64,000 nt of DNA from Streptococcus suis (GCF_019856455.1 NZ_CP082205.1:2294001-2358000), one strand, 5' to 3'; positions 11,298 through 20,452 are shown, numbered from the stretch's first letter. The notes: generated from the letters alone by a model not told the origin. Numbers and translations: made by a program.

Positions 11298-11789
11298 TTA
11301 CATGACTTCCTTTCCAAAAAAAGCAAGAAAGGCTGGAGCAATGTAATCCTGATATTGTTGAGGATGTTCACGAATGAGGGTTGCTGAAATGCCAAATTTT
11401 CTAGGACTGAAATGTGCTTGATAACCTCGCCTATGCAGTTCCTGAGCGTATTCTTCCTCGGATACATAGAAGACTGGCACTTGATGTTCAGACAGGTCCA
11501 ACAGCCCAAGCAAGCGTTCTAGCCAAAGGTCCCAACCATCTGGATAGGCTGGCAAGTCCGTTTCATCCAGGGCACGAACTTCGACAAAATCATCACCCTC
11601 AAACTGGGATTGAATAGCTCTAAAGCGAGTCAATAAATCCAAGCCAATCAAGTCGCCACGATCCCTATCATAGCCTGAAACCACCACACAAACCTGACCA
11701 CAGGCCAACTTTGCTCGCTCGATCAAATCCAAATGTCCCTTGTGCATAGGGGCAAAAGTTCCGAAAACAACAGCTATGGTTTGATTCAT
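11298..11789 (-). CDS. NadR-like nicotinamide-nucleotide adenylyltransferase domain protein
   Basis: A 163-residue nucleotidyltransferase. The HxGH-type motif is present as FGTFAPMHKGHLDLIERA near residue 10, and the C-terminal FGISATLIREHPQQY carries the ISxTxIR-type nucleotide-binding signature. This is the NMN adenylyltransferase module of NadR, which makes NAD+ from NMN and ATP. NadR proteins usually continue into a P-loop kinase domain; here translation stops right at the domain boundary (AFFGKEVM) and a terminator follows. It is either a single-domain form or a truncation. It faces dusB convergently. Confidence 0.75.
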   Translation of the reverse strand: MNQTIAVVFGTFAPMHKGHLDLIERAKLACGQVCVVVSGYDRDRGDLIGLDLLTRFRAIQSQFEGDDFVEVRALDETDLPAYPDGWDLWLERLLGLLDLSEHQVPVFYVSEEEYAQELHRRGYQAHFSPRKFGISATLIREHPQQYQDYIAPAFLAFFGKEVM

Positions 11790-11907
11790 AGATTTCCTTT
11801 CTACTTGCTAAAGAGGCGAGCAAGCTCACCTCTCCAACTATTTCATCCTTTTTTCAAAACGGAAGAATAATTCTGCATCTGGAAAGGATAGCAACAACAA
11901 GCACTCC

Positions 11908-14361
11908 TTATCCCTTTACCACATCAAACTTGAGCTCTTCACCCTTGACCCCAACCTTCAAGGTCGAACCAGTAGTCAAGTCACCACGGAGCAACATCTC
12001 TGCCAATGGATCTTCCAACTTGGTCTGCAAGAGTCTACGAAGAGGACGAGCCCCCATTTCTGGGTCGTAACCTTGTTTAGCCAATAACTTAAGGGCTGAC
12101 GGTTGCAGTTTAAGAGTAATTCCTTTCTCAGCTGTTACAGCCAACAAAGGTTTAATCATGACCTTGACAACATCCTGCATATGAGTTTCCGTTAGGCTAT
12201 GGAAGACAACTTTCTCGTCAATACGGTTGATAAATTCTGGACGATAGGCTTTTTTCAATTCCTCAAAAATGCGTTTCTCCACTTCCTTGTGGTCCTTAGA
12301 TAAATCAAGGGCACCAAAACCAACTGTCTTATCATCACGAAGGGCTGTTGCTCCAAGGTTTGACGTCATGATAATGATAGTATTGGAGAAATCAACCTTG
12401 CGCCCTTTACTGTCCGTCAGAACACCATCATCCAAGACCTGCAAGAGAACATTGAAAATATCTGGATGAGCCTTTTCAACCTCATCAAAAAGAAGAACAG
12501 AATAAGGTTTGTTACGAACTTTTTCTGTCAATTCGCCACCTTCTTCATAGCCCACGTAGCCTGGAGGCGCTCCATTGAGACGGCTGGCCGCAAATTTCTC
12601 CATATACTCAGACATATCAAAACGGATAAGAGCAGATTCATCATCAAAGAGAACCTCTGCCAAGGCTTTAGCAAGCTCTGTCTTACCGACACCAGTTGGT
12701 CCCAAGAACATAAAGGAACCAATCGGTCTGCGACCTGTACGAATCCCTGACTGATTACGGCGAATAGCTCTGCTAACTGCAGAAATAGCTTCTTCCTGCC
12801 CAATCACACGCTTGTGCAATTCTGCTTCCAGATTCAGATACTTCTTAGTATCTGATTGGCTAAGCTTGGCTACTGGGATACCTGACAAGCGGCTAAGTGT
12901 TTCTAAAACATCTTCTTCTGTTACTTCAAGGTCATAGTTTTGACTAGCCTCGGCATCTTCTTTCGTTTTAATCAACAGCTTGCTGACAGTCTTATATTTT
13001 TTATCCATCAAGGCCTTGTCTATGCTCGTCAGTCCTGTTTCCTCAGCCTGCCCTTTCACTCGATTTTGTACCGTTGCACTGGCTTCATCCAGCAAATCAA
13101 TGGCTGAATCTGGCAGGTTTTTACTGGTCAAATACCGCTTAGCGTAGGTCACAGCAGTCTCTACAGCTGCTTGTCCAATACGGACCCTGTGGTATTTTTC
13201 AAAAGTACCTTTTAAACCAGTCAAAATGGCAATGCTATCTTCCACTGTCGGCTCTTCAATGGTGACTTTGGCAAAACGACGAACCAGGGCTGCGTCTTTC
13301 TCAATATGCTTTTGGTACTCTGTCTGAGTCGTCGCTCCGACCGTACGGAGGGTGCCACGAGCAAGAGCTGGTTTGAGGATATTGGCCGCATCCAAGGTCG
13401 AATCAATCCCCGAGCCAGAACCCATAATGGTATGCAACTCATCGATGAAAAGGATGACCTGACCATCTTCCTCGATGTCGTTGATGATATTATTCATCCG
13501 CTCTTCGAAATCACCACGGAAACGAGTTCCAGCGATAACGTTCATCAAGTCAAGTTCCAAAACCCGCATCTTAGCCAAGCTGACAGGGACATCACCTGCA
13601 GCAACACGTTGAGCAAGACCCAAAGCAAGCGCAGTTTTTCCGACACCAGCATCACCAACTAGAACTGGATTATTCTTAGTTTTACGTGATAGAATTTGAA
13701 TCATCCGTGCAATCTCAGCGTCTCGACCGATGACAGGTTCAATCTTCCCTTCACGCGCCAAAGCTGTCAAATCACGAGTGTAGTCTTCTAATCCACCACT
13801 TTGAGGTGCTGGGGGCATTCCCATCATCTGTCCCATATTGGCAGGTTTGGCTTTGCCACCCTTCATCACACTGCGGATAGCTTTAAGGTCCTCTTTGGTA
13901 AATCCCGCACGTGCCTCCAAGTTTTTACGCAAATCCAAGAAACGAAACTTATCATCTGAGTCTTCAAAACAAAAACCTACCTTGTCCAAAATCTGACTAG
14001 CTGTTGACCGCTTGTCCAACAACATAGCCATAAACAAATGTTCCGTTCCCAACTCCTTAGCCTTGACGACTTCTGCAATTTTCTTGGCAAAACTAGCTGT
14101 TTCATCCAAACGTTTAGAAGATGGTAAAATACGAAAACTATCCAACTCTTCACGATAGACCTTGTCGGTCACAACAAAAGTTGCATGTTCATAGTCAGAA
14201 ATTGAAATAGGATATTCTGCCAAAACAGCGCCAGCGACTGTATCATGGTTGATAACGAAAGACAAGAGAACATGCCAGGTTTCCAAGTAATCACAGGCAT
14301 AACGTTGGGCCACTAACTGGGCATCTTCAAAAACCCGCTGTAAACCAGTTGAAATTTTCAT
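11908..14361 (-). CDS. clpC: Clp protease ATP-binding subunit ClpC
   Basis: An 817-residue AAA+ unfoldase that partners ClpP in protein quality control. N-terminal Clp-N repeats (to about residue 140) precede AAA module 1 with Walker A GDAGVGKTAL and Walker B LFIDELH. The coiled middle domain follows, then AAA module 2 with GPTGVGKTEL and LLFDEVEKAH, and the C-terminal D2 domain. The KMISTGLQRVFEDAQ-type N terminus is complete. It lies 3 bases behind ctsR and must be co-transcribed under CtsR control. Confidence 0.95.
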   Translation of the reverse strand: MKISTGLQRVFEDAQLVAQRYACDYLETWHVLLSFVINHDTVAGAVLAEYPISISDYEHATFVVTDKVYREELDSFRILPSSKRLDETASFAKKIAEVVKAKELGTEHLFMAMLLDKRSTASQILDKVGFCFEDSDDKFRFLDLRKNLEARAGFTKEDLKAIRSVMKGGKAKPANMGQMMGMPPAPQSGGLEDYTRDLTALAREGKIEPVIGRDAEIARMIQILSRKTKNNPVLVGDAGVGKTALALGLAQRVAAGDVPVSLAKMRVLELDLMNVIAGTRFRGDFEERMNNIINDIEEDGQVILFIDELHTIMGSGSGIDSTLDAANILKPALARGTLRTVGATTQTEYQKHIEKDAALVRRFAKVTIEEPTVEDSIAILTGLKGTFEKYHRVRIGQAAVETAVTYAKRYLTSKNLPDSAIDLLDEASATVQNRVKGQAEETGLTSIDKALMDKKYKTVSKLLIKTKEDAEASQNYDLEVTEEDVLETLSRLSGIPVAKLSQSDTKKYLNLEAELHKRVIGQEEAISAVSRAIRRNQSGIRTGRRPIGSFMFLGPTGVGKTELAKALAEVLFDDESALIRFDMSEYMEKFAASRLNGAPPGYVGYEEGGELTEKVRNKPYSVLLFDEVEKAHPDIFNVLLQVLDDGVLTDSKGRKVDFSNTIIIMTSNLGATALRDDKTVGFGALDLSKDHKEVEKRIFEELKKAYRPEFINRIDEKVVFHSLTETHMQDVVKVMIKPLLAVTAEKGITLKLQPSALKLLAKQGYDPEMGARPLRRLLQTKLEDPLAEMLLRGDLTTGSTLKVGVKGEELKFDVVKG

Positions 14362-14364
14362 GAA

Positions 14365-14823
14365 TTATTCCTCTTTCCTATCTAAACGTCGTAGTATTTG
14401 ACGCATCATGCGTGCTCGAATGGTACTTGCATCTTTTCCTAATATTTCATCAGATCCTGTGGACAAAAAGAGATTGCCTTCTCGTTCTGTCATCAATCCT
14501 TCATCAAAAAGGAGCTGTAAAATATCCGCATAAACCGTCGCAGACAACTGCTCACCCATATTGTTTAACAAATCATGGACCAGTTCGTGCTTATCCGAAA
14601 AGGTAATCCGCCCAATTCGGATATAACCACCACCACCACGCTTACTCTCAACAATATAGCCACGGCTGGCTGTAAAACGAGTTTTAATGACGTAGTTAAT
14701 CTGACTTGGCACCACTTCAAACCGACTAGCCAATTCACTTCGACGCAACTCAGCTACACTGACTTGGTCCAAGATGGCTTTGATGTGCTCTTCTATATAA
14801 TCCGATGTATTCTTCATCGCCAT
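14365..14823 (-). CDS. ctsR: Class III stress gene repressor CtsR
   Basis: A 152-residue winged-helix repressor of clp and other heat-shock genes. It begins KNTSDYIEEHIKAILDQ; the DNA-binding wing with the glycine-rich ESKRGGGGYIRI is near residue 63, and a C-terminal dimerisation domain follows. It heads the ctsR-clpC operon and has a CtsR operator 16 bases before its start, so it should autoregulate. The ATG at 14823 has AGAGG about 8 bases upstream; a second ATG lies two codons in. The McsA/McsB genes of Bacillus operons are absent, as is usual in streptococci. Confidence 0.95.
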   Translation of the reverse strand: MAMKNTSDYIEEHIKAILDQVSVAELRRSELASRFEVVPSQINYVIKTRFTASRGYIVESKRGGGGYIRIGRITFSDKHELVHDLLNNMGEQLSATVYADILQLLFDEGLMTEREGNLFLSTGSDEILGKDASTIRARMMRQILRRLDRKEE

Positions 14824-14838
14824 AGTATCGCCTCTTTC

Positions 14839-14855
14839 TTTGACTATCTTTGACC
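14839..14855 (-). promoter_or_regulatory. CtsR operator
   Basis: The minus strand reads GGTCAAAGATAGTCAAA, matching the direct-repeat heptad consensus RGTCAAA-N3-RGTCAAA recognised by CtsR, placed just upstream of ctsR. Confidence 0.9.
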
Positions 14856-14959
14856 ATTATACCTTAAAATGACGAATTTTGAAAGCAAAAGCCTAGCAAC
14901 TAGCGTAGCAGAATTTTGAAATCTGCTCTGCTTTATCCTATAATAAAAGAAAAAACAGA

Positions 14960-15070
14960 AAGGACTAGGGCTTCCGTATTTAGTTGAACTGAATACGGGC
15001 TACGGACTAGGGCAAAAAGATAAACGAGAACTAGTCGTCGTTCTGTTTCCTATTTTTTCTGTGTCCACTT
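14960..15070. repeat. Dispersed repeat-like spacer
   Basis: Holds the hairpin CCGTATT..AATACGG. This is followed by AAAAAGATAAAC..GTTTCCTATTTT, the same pair of boxes seen inside the repeat at 17699-17807. No reading frame of note. Confidence 0.5.
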
Positions 15071-15092
15071 AAGGCCCTTTATATCTTATACC

Positions 15093-15431
15093 ATGAACTT
15101 TCAAGATTACATTCAAGACTTTACAAGTGTGACTGTGGAGCAGGCACAGAACCTTCTAGCCACCAAAGAGAGGGCTGTTCTCTTCATCGGACGAGCAACC
15201 TGTCCTTACTGCAACCGCTTCGCACCAAAACTCCACAAGGTAGCCCAAGACAAGCAAGTGACCGTCCACTTCCTCGACTCCAGCCAAATCAGTCCAGAAC
15301 TCCAGGCCCTCCGCGACCACTACCAAGTCCCAACTGTTCCAGGCCTCCTGGTCGCTAAATCTACTGGTGTCCAAGTCCGCTGCGATTCCAGCATGACCGA
15401 AGAAGAAATTGCGGCTTTTATTCAAGACTAA
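15093..15431 (+). CDS. Thioredoxin-fold protein, PedC/BrcD-like
   Basis: A 112-residue thioredoxin-like protein with the redox motif CPYC in FIGRATCPYCNRFAPKL (near residue 38) and the cis-proline segment VPTVPGLLV. Lacking a signal peptide, it should act in the cytosol. The family includes the 'bacteriocin transport accessory' proteins PedC/BrcD, but no bacteriocin gene lies beside it, so a general disulfide role is equally likely. It overlaps the next gene by one base (TAATG). No Shine-Dalgarno is obvious close to the ATG. Confidence 0.75.
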   Translation: MNFQDYIQDFTSVTVEQAQNLLATKERAVLFIGRATCPYCNRFAPKLHKVAQDKQVTVHFLDSSQISPELQALRDHYQVPTVPGLLVAKSTGVQVRCDSSMTEEEIAAFIQD

Positions 15432-16132
15432 TGCTAGACATTTCCTACCAAGCCAACACCTTCCACATCTCTCATCACGGAAGACCAATCGGCAGCATCC
15501 ATACCTACAGCAACCCCTACCACCAGACCAATATCTATCTGCGACTGGATTTGGCCGATTACGATTGCACCATAGCAGAGCAGCTCTTCCAGTCCCTACA
15601 GACTTCCTTAGGCGGAAAAACTCTTCAAGTTATGCTCTCCTCTGCAGAGCAGGAAAAAATTCACTTTCTCACCGCAGCTGGCTTTGTCTGCAAACGAAAG
15701 TGTTATGAGTTTGAAGTGACCAAACAAGACTACCTTAGTCAAACAGTCACTTCCAACTTAGGCATAGTCCGCAAAGGCACCGCACCTTATCAAATAGCCT
15801 GTCAGCAAATTTTTGACCACTATCAAACAGTCCACCAAGACATCAATCCATGGACTGCCAGTCAAGAAGAATTCGAGAAGGACTTACCTGATCTGGTTTA
15901 TACAGACTCAGAAAATTGTGCCTTCATAGATACCGATGAAATTGCCTACGTATGCGGAAAAGATGAACAAACTTTTGATTTCTTCATCCAAACAGTTATT
16001 TGCCAACTATTTGAACAGTATGAGCAAATTAGCTTTGAGGCCGATGATTGCGATCCTATCGCCATGTGTTTGGCTGACCAATTCCAACAACCAAACAAGC
16101 CTAGCTGGGATACTTATATCTTAAAAAGCTAG
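15431..16132 (+). CDS. GNAT-like acetyltransferase-family protein
   Basis: A 233-residue cytosolic protein translationally coupled to the thioredoxin-like gene through TAATG. Two halves, each ending in a GNAT-like segment (LTAAGFVCKRKCYEFEV near residue 85 and the C-terminal FEADDCDPIAMCLADQF), suggest a tandem acetyltransferase fold. I cannot see a convincing acetyl-CoA-binding R/QxxGxG/A loop, so this call is tentative and the substrate is unknown. A strong terminator follows directly. Confidence 0.5.
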   Translation: MLDISYQANTFHISHHGRPIGSIHTYSNPYHQTNIYLRLDLADYDCTIAEQLFQSLQTSLGGKTLQVMLSSAEQEKIHFLTAAGFVCKRKCYEFEVTKQDYLSQTVTSNLGIVRKGTAPYQIACQQIFDHYQTVHQDINPWTASQEEFEKDLPDLVYTDSENCAFIDTDEIAYVCGKDEQTFDFFIQTVICQLFEQYEQISFEADDCDPIAMCLADQFQQPNKPSWDTYILKS

Positions 16133-16134
16133 CA

Positions 16135-16166
16135 AAAAGCACCGACCACAAGGCCGGTGCTTTTTA
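16135..16166 (+). terminator. Terminator after the GNAT-like gene
   Basis: AAAAGCACCGACC pairs with GGCCGGTGCTTTTT around ACAA, directly after the stop. Confidence 0.85.
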
Positions 16167-16440
16167 AGGAGATTATGAAAAATATTTAGGATTGATACTA
16201 GTATAACTCACTCAACCTGTTCAGGCATCAGACCTAAGACCGATTTTACCAAAAAAGAACTCCCATTCGGAAGTTCTTGTGATTTTGAATAGTCTATCAG
16301 TTTGCTTTTAGTACTAGGAAACGAGCCGCAGGCTGTACTGAAGTACAGCACGGCGAGTTCAAATACTCCAGTGGAGTATTTGAAGTTGGAAATATGGAAA
16401 CGGCATTTCCTCATACGTCGAAGTAATAAAAGATAAAATG
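16167..16440. repeat. Spacer with repeat-family hairpins
   Basis: AAGAACT..AGTTCTT, CTGTACT..AGTACAG and TTCAAATACTCcagtgGAGTATTTGAA are nested hairpins. The last is followed by GTTGGAAATA, the layout seen in the RUP-like repeats at 5641 and 50526. A 68-codon frame on the minus strand is judged spurious. Confidence 0.5.
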
Positions 16441-16451
16441 AAGACTAGCAA

Positions 16452-17492
16452 TTATTTACCAAGAGCTGCTGCCATCGTAGCTGCAACTTCTGCTTCAAAG
16501 TCGTTTGAAGCTTTCTCGATACCTTCACCTACTTCGAAACGAGCAAATTCTACAACTGAAGCATTCACTGAGTTCAAGTAAGCTTCAACTGTTTTGCTGT
16601 CGTCCATGATGTACACTTGTGCAAGAAGTGTGTAAGCTTGGTCAACTTGAGTGTTGTCGAGCAAGAAGCGATCCATTTTACCTGGGATGATTTTATCCCA
16701 GATTTTTTCTGGTTTGCCTTCTGCTGCCAATTCTGCTTTGATAGCTTCTTCAGCTGCTGCAATCACTTCGTCAGTCAATTGAGCTTTTGAACCGTATTTC
16801 AACAAAGGCAATGCTGGTTTGTCAACCATTGCACGGCTTTCGTTGTCTTGTTCGATCTTGTGGTTGATTTGTGCCAACTCATCTTTAACGAATTGTTCAT
16901 CCAATTCAGTGTAAGAAAGAACAGTTGGTTTCATCGCAGCGATGTGCATTGAGATTTGTTTAGCAAGAGTTTCGTCGCCACCTTCAACAACTGAGATAAC
17001 ACCGATACGGCCGCCGTTATGTTGGTATGCACCAAATGCTTGAGCATCTGTTTTTTCAACCAAAGCAAAGCGACGGAATGAGATTTTCTCACCGATTGTT
17101 GCAGTTGCGTTTACGTATGCTTCTTCAAGGGTTTCACCTGAAGGCATAGCCAATTTAAGAGCTGCTTCGTTGTCAGCTGGTTTACCTTCTGCAATTACTT
17201 TAGCAGTAGTGTTTACCAATTCAACGAATTGAGCGTTTTTCGCAACGAAGTCTGTTTCAGCGTTAACTTCAACAACTGCTGCTACGTTACCATCAACGTA
17301 AACACCTGTCAAACCTTCAGCTGCTACACGGTCAGCTTTCTTAGCTGCCTTAGCCATACCTTTTTCGCGAAGCAATTCAATCGCTTTTTCGATATCACCT
17401 TCAGTTTCAACCAATGCTTTTTTCGCGTCCATAACGCCAGCACCTGATTTTTCACGCAATTCTTTAACGAGAGCTGCTGTAATTTCTGCCAT
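16452..17492 (-). CDS. tsf: Elongation factor Ts
   Basis: Guanine-nucleotide exchange factor for EF-Tu. The N-terminal UBA-like domain carries [16 protein letters not shown] and the core has [16 protein letters not shown] with the TDFVAKN exchange motif near residue 80. The 346 residues fit the long streptococcal form. It follows rpsB on the same strand with a 308-base spacer holding a hairpin and repeats, so tsf expression may be partly uncoupled from rpsB. An AAGGAG site precedes the ATG. Confidence 0.97.
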   Translation of the reverse strand: MAEITAALVKELREKSGAGVMDAKKALVETEGDIEKAIELLREKGMAKAAKKADRVAAEGLTGVYVDGNVAAVVEVNAETDFVAKNAQFVELVNTTAKVIAEGKPADNEAALKLAMPSGETLEEAYVNATATIGEKISFRRFALVEKTDAQAFGAYQHNGGRIGVISVVEGGDETLAKQISMHIAAMKPTVLSYTELDEQFVKDELAQINHKIEQDNESRAMVDKPALPLLKYGSKAQLTDEVIAAAEEAIKAELAAEGKPEKIWDKIIPGKMDRFLLDNTQVDQAYTLLAQVYIMDDSKTVEAYLNSVNASVVEFARFEVGEGIEKASNDFEAEVAATMAAALGK

Positions 17493-17522
17493 GTCTATTC
17501 TCCTTGTTTGTATTTATAAAAT

Positions 17523-17550
17523 AGAGGAGCGGGCTCAGCCCTGCCCCTCT
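17523..17550 (-). terminator. Hairpin between rpsB and tsf
   Basis: On the minus strand AGAGGGGCAGGGC and GCCCGCTCCTCT pair with one bulge, followed by ATTTTAT. This is a GC-rich intercistronic hairpin, either a weak attenuator or an mRNA-end stabiliser. Confidence 0.5.
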
Positions 17551-17585
17551 AGGATTGTTTTTGTGTCTGATAAATGATGTAGAAT

Positions 17586-17807
17586 GTACTCGGACTAAAA
17601 AGCTAGGATTTAGACAAATCTCCTTGCAGTCCCCAGACTGCTACGTCCATTTTCTAAAATCTAACGCTTTTTTTAACGTCCTCGTTACTTATTTTATTGT
17701 ACTCAGGCTAAAATCTTAGTGAAAAAGATAAACTTCCTTGTATGCAAGCATACTGCGTCAGTTTCCTATTTTCATACAGATTTCTAAACGCCTTCGTTAC
17801 TTATTTT
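17586..17807. repeat. Diverged tandem repeat (two ~110-bp units)
   Basis: Unit 1 (17586-17695) and unit 2 (17699-17807) both begin GTACTC.G.CTAAAA and end in CGTTACTTATTTT, with the same internal order but much substitution. Unit 2 includes the rpsB stop codon at its end. Unit 2 contains AAAAAGATAAAC..GTTTCCTATTTT, shared with 15020-15055. Confidence 0.65.
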
Positions 17808-18577
17808 CCTTCTACAACTTCAACCAATTCTTCGATTGATTCTGTAGATGCTGGCTCAGCTGCCAATTCAGCTTCAACTGCTGCTACGCTGTCTTCACCT
17901 TGGTTGCCTTCGATGATAGCGTCAGCCATTTTAGCTGTGATCAATTTAACAGCGCGGATAGCGTCGTCATTAGCTGGGATGATAACATCAATATCATCTG
18001 GATCTGTGTTTGTGTCAACCATCGCTACAACTGGGATACCCAATTTTTTAGCTTCTTTAACAGCGATTTGCTCTTTGTGTGGGTCAACAACGAACATTAC
18101 ATCTGGAATGCGTGGCATGTCAGCGATACCGCCCAAGAATTTTTCAAGACGAGCACGTTGTTTGTTCAACAATGCTACTTCTTTCTTAGGAAGCACGTCG
18201 AAAGTTCCATCTTCTTCCATACGGTTGATTTCTTTCAAACGAGCAATACGTTTTTGGATTGTACCCCAGTTTGTAAGAGTTCCACCCAACCAACGGTGGT
18301 TGATGAAGTATTGACCAGCGCGGATAGCTTCGTCTTTAACAGCTTCAGCAGCTTGTTTTTTTGTACCTACGAACAAGATAACTGCGTCGTTTGCTGCAGC
18401 GTCACGGATGAATTCGTAAGCTTGGTCAGCCAATTTTACAGTTTGTTGCAAGTCGATAACGTGGATACCGTTACGCTCTGTGAAGATGTACTTAGCCATC
18501 TTAGGATTCCAGCGACGAGTTTGGTGACCGAAGTGTACACCAGCCTCAAGAAGTTGTTTCATTGAAATTACTGCCAT
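17801..18577 (-). CDS. rpsB: Ribosomal protein S2
   Basis: A 258-residue protein of the 30S subunit. It begins [27 protein letters not shown], the S2 signature, with [13 protein letters not shown] and [30 protein letters not shown] toward the C terminus. The short Glu/Ala-rich tail is usual for streptococci. It is the first gene of the rpsB-tsf unit and has a consensus promoter about 120 bases upstream. Confidence 0.98.
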   Translation of the reverse strand: MAVISMKQLLEAGVHFGHQTRRWNPKMAKYIFTERNGIHVIDLQQTVKLADQAYEFIRDAAANDAVILFVGTKKQAAEAVKDEAIRAGQYFINHRWLGGTLTNWGTIQKRIARLKEINRMEEDGTFDVLPKKEVALLNKQRARLEKFLGGIADMPRIPDVMFVVDPHKEQIAVKEAKKLGIPVVAMVDTNTDPDDIDVIIPANDDAIRAVKLITAKMADAIIEGNQGEDSVAAVEAELAAEPASTESIEELVEVVEGK

Positions 18578-18722
18578 GAGTATTTCTCCTTTTTGTTTTT
18601 TCTCCTCTCCCGAACTTCGACTTGCAGCCTAACCTTTCGGCAACAAGACCACAATTGGTCCGAGATGAGTATTTGTTGCACAGCAACTCTATTAGTATAT
18701 CAGAATACCTCCCTATTTTCAA
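18578..18722 (-). promoter_or_regulatory. rpsB promoter and structured leader
   Basis: Minus-strand -35 TTGAAA (18717-18722) and -10 TATACT (18694-18699) are 17 bases apart, giving a leader of about 105 bases. The leader contains pairable stretches (GGACCAATTGTGGTC, CCGAAAGG), which would suit autoregulation by S2. Such regulation is inferred, not shown. Confidence 0.75.
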
Positions 18723-18763
18723 GTAAAATAGCAGAGAAATTCGTCAAAATTCAGCACGGTAAA

Positions 18764-18812
18764 TTCTCAAAGTAAGTTCTAGTTCCCGTCCTTCCAGAAG
18801 TTACTTTGAGAA
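18764..18812. repeat. Palindrome matching the adjacent IS end
   Basis: TTCTCAAAGTAA and TTACTTTGAGAA form a perfect 12-base inverted repeat around a 25-base loop. The left arm plus the following bases (18765-18782) repeat exactly the 18 bases at 18943-18960 at the left end of the IS30-family element. Confidence 0.7.
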
Positions 18813-18945
18813 AACTGCATAACATCAACAGAATTTAGTCTCAGACTAAGTTCTGTTTTTGACTAAAAATGTTGATAATAGTGAGTTTTAGGGTTGAAAA
18901 TGTTGAAAAAAAGAGTACACTAAAGTTACTGGCTCTGAGACGTCT
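18813..18945. other. Short spacer between repeat and IS
   Basis: Contains another near-palindrome, CAGAATTTAGTCT..AGACTAAGTTCTG (about 18829-18855). No reading frame. Confidence 0.5.
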
Positions 18946-20295
18946 CAAAGTAAGTTCTAGCTATCTGGAATTTTGGATGGGACAAGTTCCTTTCTATTTT
19001 GAAATTATTTTTTGATAAAAACTAACGATTATTTATCCAATAATCGAGGTGATTGGATGACGTTCTCAGGGTCAATTTTAGAGATTCCCAAAAGTGTTGC
19101 CAATTCCTCACCGTAGGTAAATGTAAAGAGTTCATAGGCGGATTTTCCGTTGAAAGAAGCTCGTCTGACGCTGTTGACATGCGAACAAACCAGGTTGATG
19201 TCCTCCTGTGTCAAGTTATCAAACGAACTTCCTTTAGGAAGAATATCTCTGATAAGTGTGTGATTCTTCTCAATTCTCCCTTTCTGGTCAGAACGATTTG
19301 GGTCACAGAAGAATAGCTTAGATTCTCCACGAACATCCATTTCGATATCGTCCACTCTAGCGAATTCACCGCCATTATCGGTCAGAATGACAGGGAATAG
19401 TTCGCAGAAGTCCATCTCTTTCTGATGCAGGTCATTCTTGATAGCGTAGAGATGTTTAGCGACCTCATTAGCTGTTTTATTATCAAGTAATCGAGCGAAG
19501 ATAAAGTTACAGAAGGAGAGGTTAAAGGTGAGAAGTACCTTTCCACCGATCCGTCCAGTAACGGTGTCCATTTCCAGCCAATAGCTGATTCCTTTCTCTA
19601 TGAGAAAGCGTTGGAAGTCCTCGTAAGACCGTCCATCTTTGGCAGTTTTAGGAATGGGTTGTAGGTTTCTGGTTCTCCGCTTTCTGAATTTCACGACACG
19701 GGGGAAATCAATGGGCTTTGTGGACAGATAGCCTTTTTCAAGGTATCTGTAGATAGAAGCTCTGGATGCCGAAAGTTCGTTTGAGGCGATGATGTGGTTG
19801 AGGTGTTGGCCCTTTTGGATGGCAGCAGAAACAATCTCATCCATGCGATAGAATTCTTCCTTGTTTAGTGCAACACCCGTTCTCGAGTCTGAGAGCTTAG
19901 TTTCATAATCAAGCTGAGCTCTTTTTGCGTAGTAGAACTGTTTCTGGTATCCGCAGTTGCTTCTCTTTTTCGGACAGGCATTACAAACGTAGGGAGCCTT
20001 TTTGAGTAAAGGGCAAGAATCACAATTGGATGTCACAGAATTTTCTTTAGCCACTCGATTTCTCCGAACTTCTTTTGAGATTGTAGAAGGATCTTTACCT
20101 AACTTAGCTGCTATAGCTAAGAAGGGCTTAAGTTGTTCAATTCCTATTTGAATATCGTTGCGATCAGAGAGGGTTAAGTGTTTGTTTTTCATTTAGCCTT
20201 TTTGTCAGTTACCAACTTGTCCCATAGTAAGTTCTACCTTATTTCTTTGTCTCAGTCTAATTTCCAGTTTTTAAGACAGACTAGAACTTACTTTG
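18946..20295 (-). mobile_element. IS30-family insertion sequence
   Basis: The terminal inverted repeats are CAAAGTAAGTTCTAG (18946-18960) and its exact complement (20281-20295). Subterminal GGGACAAGTT (left) and AACTTGTCCC (right) are also inverted. One full-length transposase gene lies inside. The right end sits about 45 bases from the tRNA-Cys promoter. I did not find a clean target duplication. Confidence 0.75.
19029..20192 (-). CDS. IS30-family transposase
   Basis: A 387-residue DDE transposase. The N-terminal helix-turn-helix (LTLSDRNDIQIGIEQ, then LGKDPSTISKEVRRNR) is the IS30 signature. A CxxC-rich segment follows (CDSCPLL, CNACPKK). The catalytic residues are visible as WLEMDTVTG (D), VILTDNGGEF (D) and QKGRIEKNH (E). 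The reading frame is uninterrupted and the ends are present, so the element could be active. Confidence 0.93.
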   Translation of the reverse strand: MKNKHLTLSDRNDIQIGIEQLKPFLAIAAKLGKDPSTISKEVRRNRVAKENSVTSNCDSCPLLKKAPYVCNACPKKRSNCGYQKQFYYAKRAQLDYETKLSDSRTGVALNKEEFYRMDEIVSAAIQKGQHLNHIIASNELSASRASIYRYLEKGYLSTKPIDFPRVVKFRKRRTRNLQPIPKTAKDGRSYEDFQRFLIEKGISYWLEMDTVTGRIGGKVLLTFNLSFCNFIFARLLDNKTANEVAKHLYAIKNDLHQKEMDFCELFPVILTDNGGEFARVDDIEMDVRGESKLFFCDPNRSDQKGRIEKNHTLIRDILPKGSSFDNLTQEDINLVCSHVNSVRRASFNGKSAYELFTFTYGEELATLLGISKIDPENVIQSPRLLDK

Positions 20296-20340
20296 GGAAT
20301 TTAGCAAAATTAGAAATGGGGCTGATACGAAAATTTCCAC

Positions 20341-20369
20341 TTGACCAATTTCACTATTTAAGGTACAAT
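20341..20369 (+). promoter_or_regulatory. tRNA-Cys promoter
   Basis: -35 TTGACC (20341-20346) and -10 TACAAT (20364-20369) with 17-base spacing, 12 bases before the tRNA. Confidence 0.8.
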
Positions 20370-20381
20370 ATTATTTGTTAT

Positions 20382-20452
20382 GGCGGTATAGCCAAGTGGT
20401 AAGGCACGGCTCTGCAAAAGCTTGATCGTCGGTTCAAATCCGTCTACCGCCT
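20382..20452 (+). tRNA. tRNA-Cys (GCA)
   Basis: A 71-base cloverleaf. The acceptor arms GGCGGTA and TACCGCC pair fully, the D arm has GCC..GGC, the anticodon loop CTGCAAA gives GCA, and the T arm contains GGTTCAAATCC. CCA is not encoded. It lies alone between the IS30 element and a shared terminator. Confidence 0.95.

Noticed and set aside
16208-16414. 68-codon minus-strand frame between the GNAT-like gene and tsf
   Set aside because: It lies entirely in repeat hairpins, has no ribosome site and no family resemblance.
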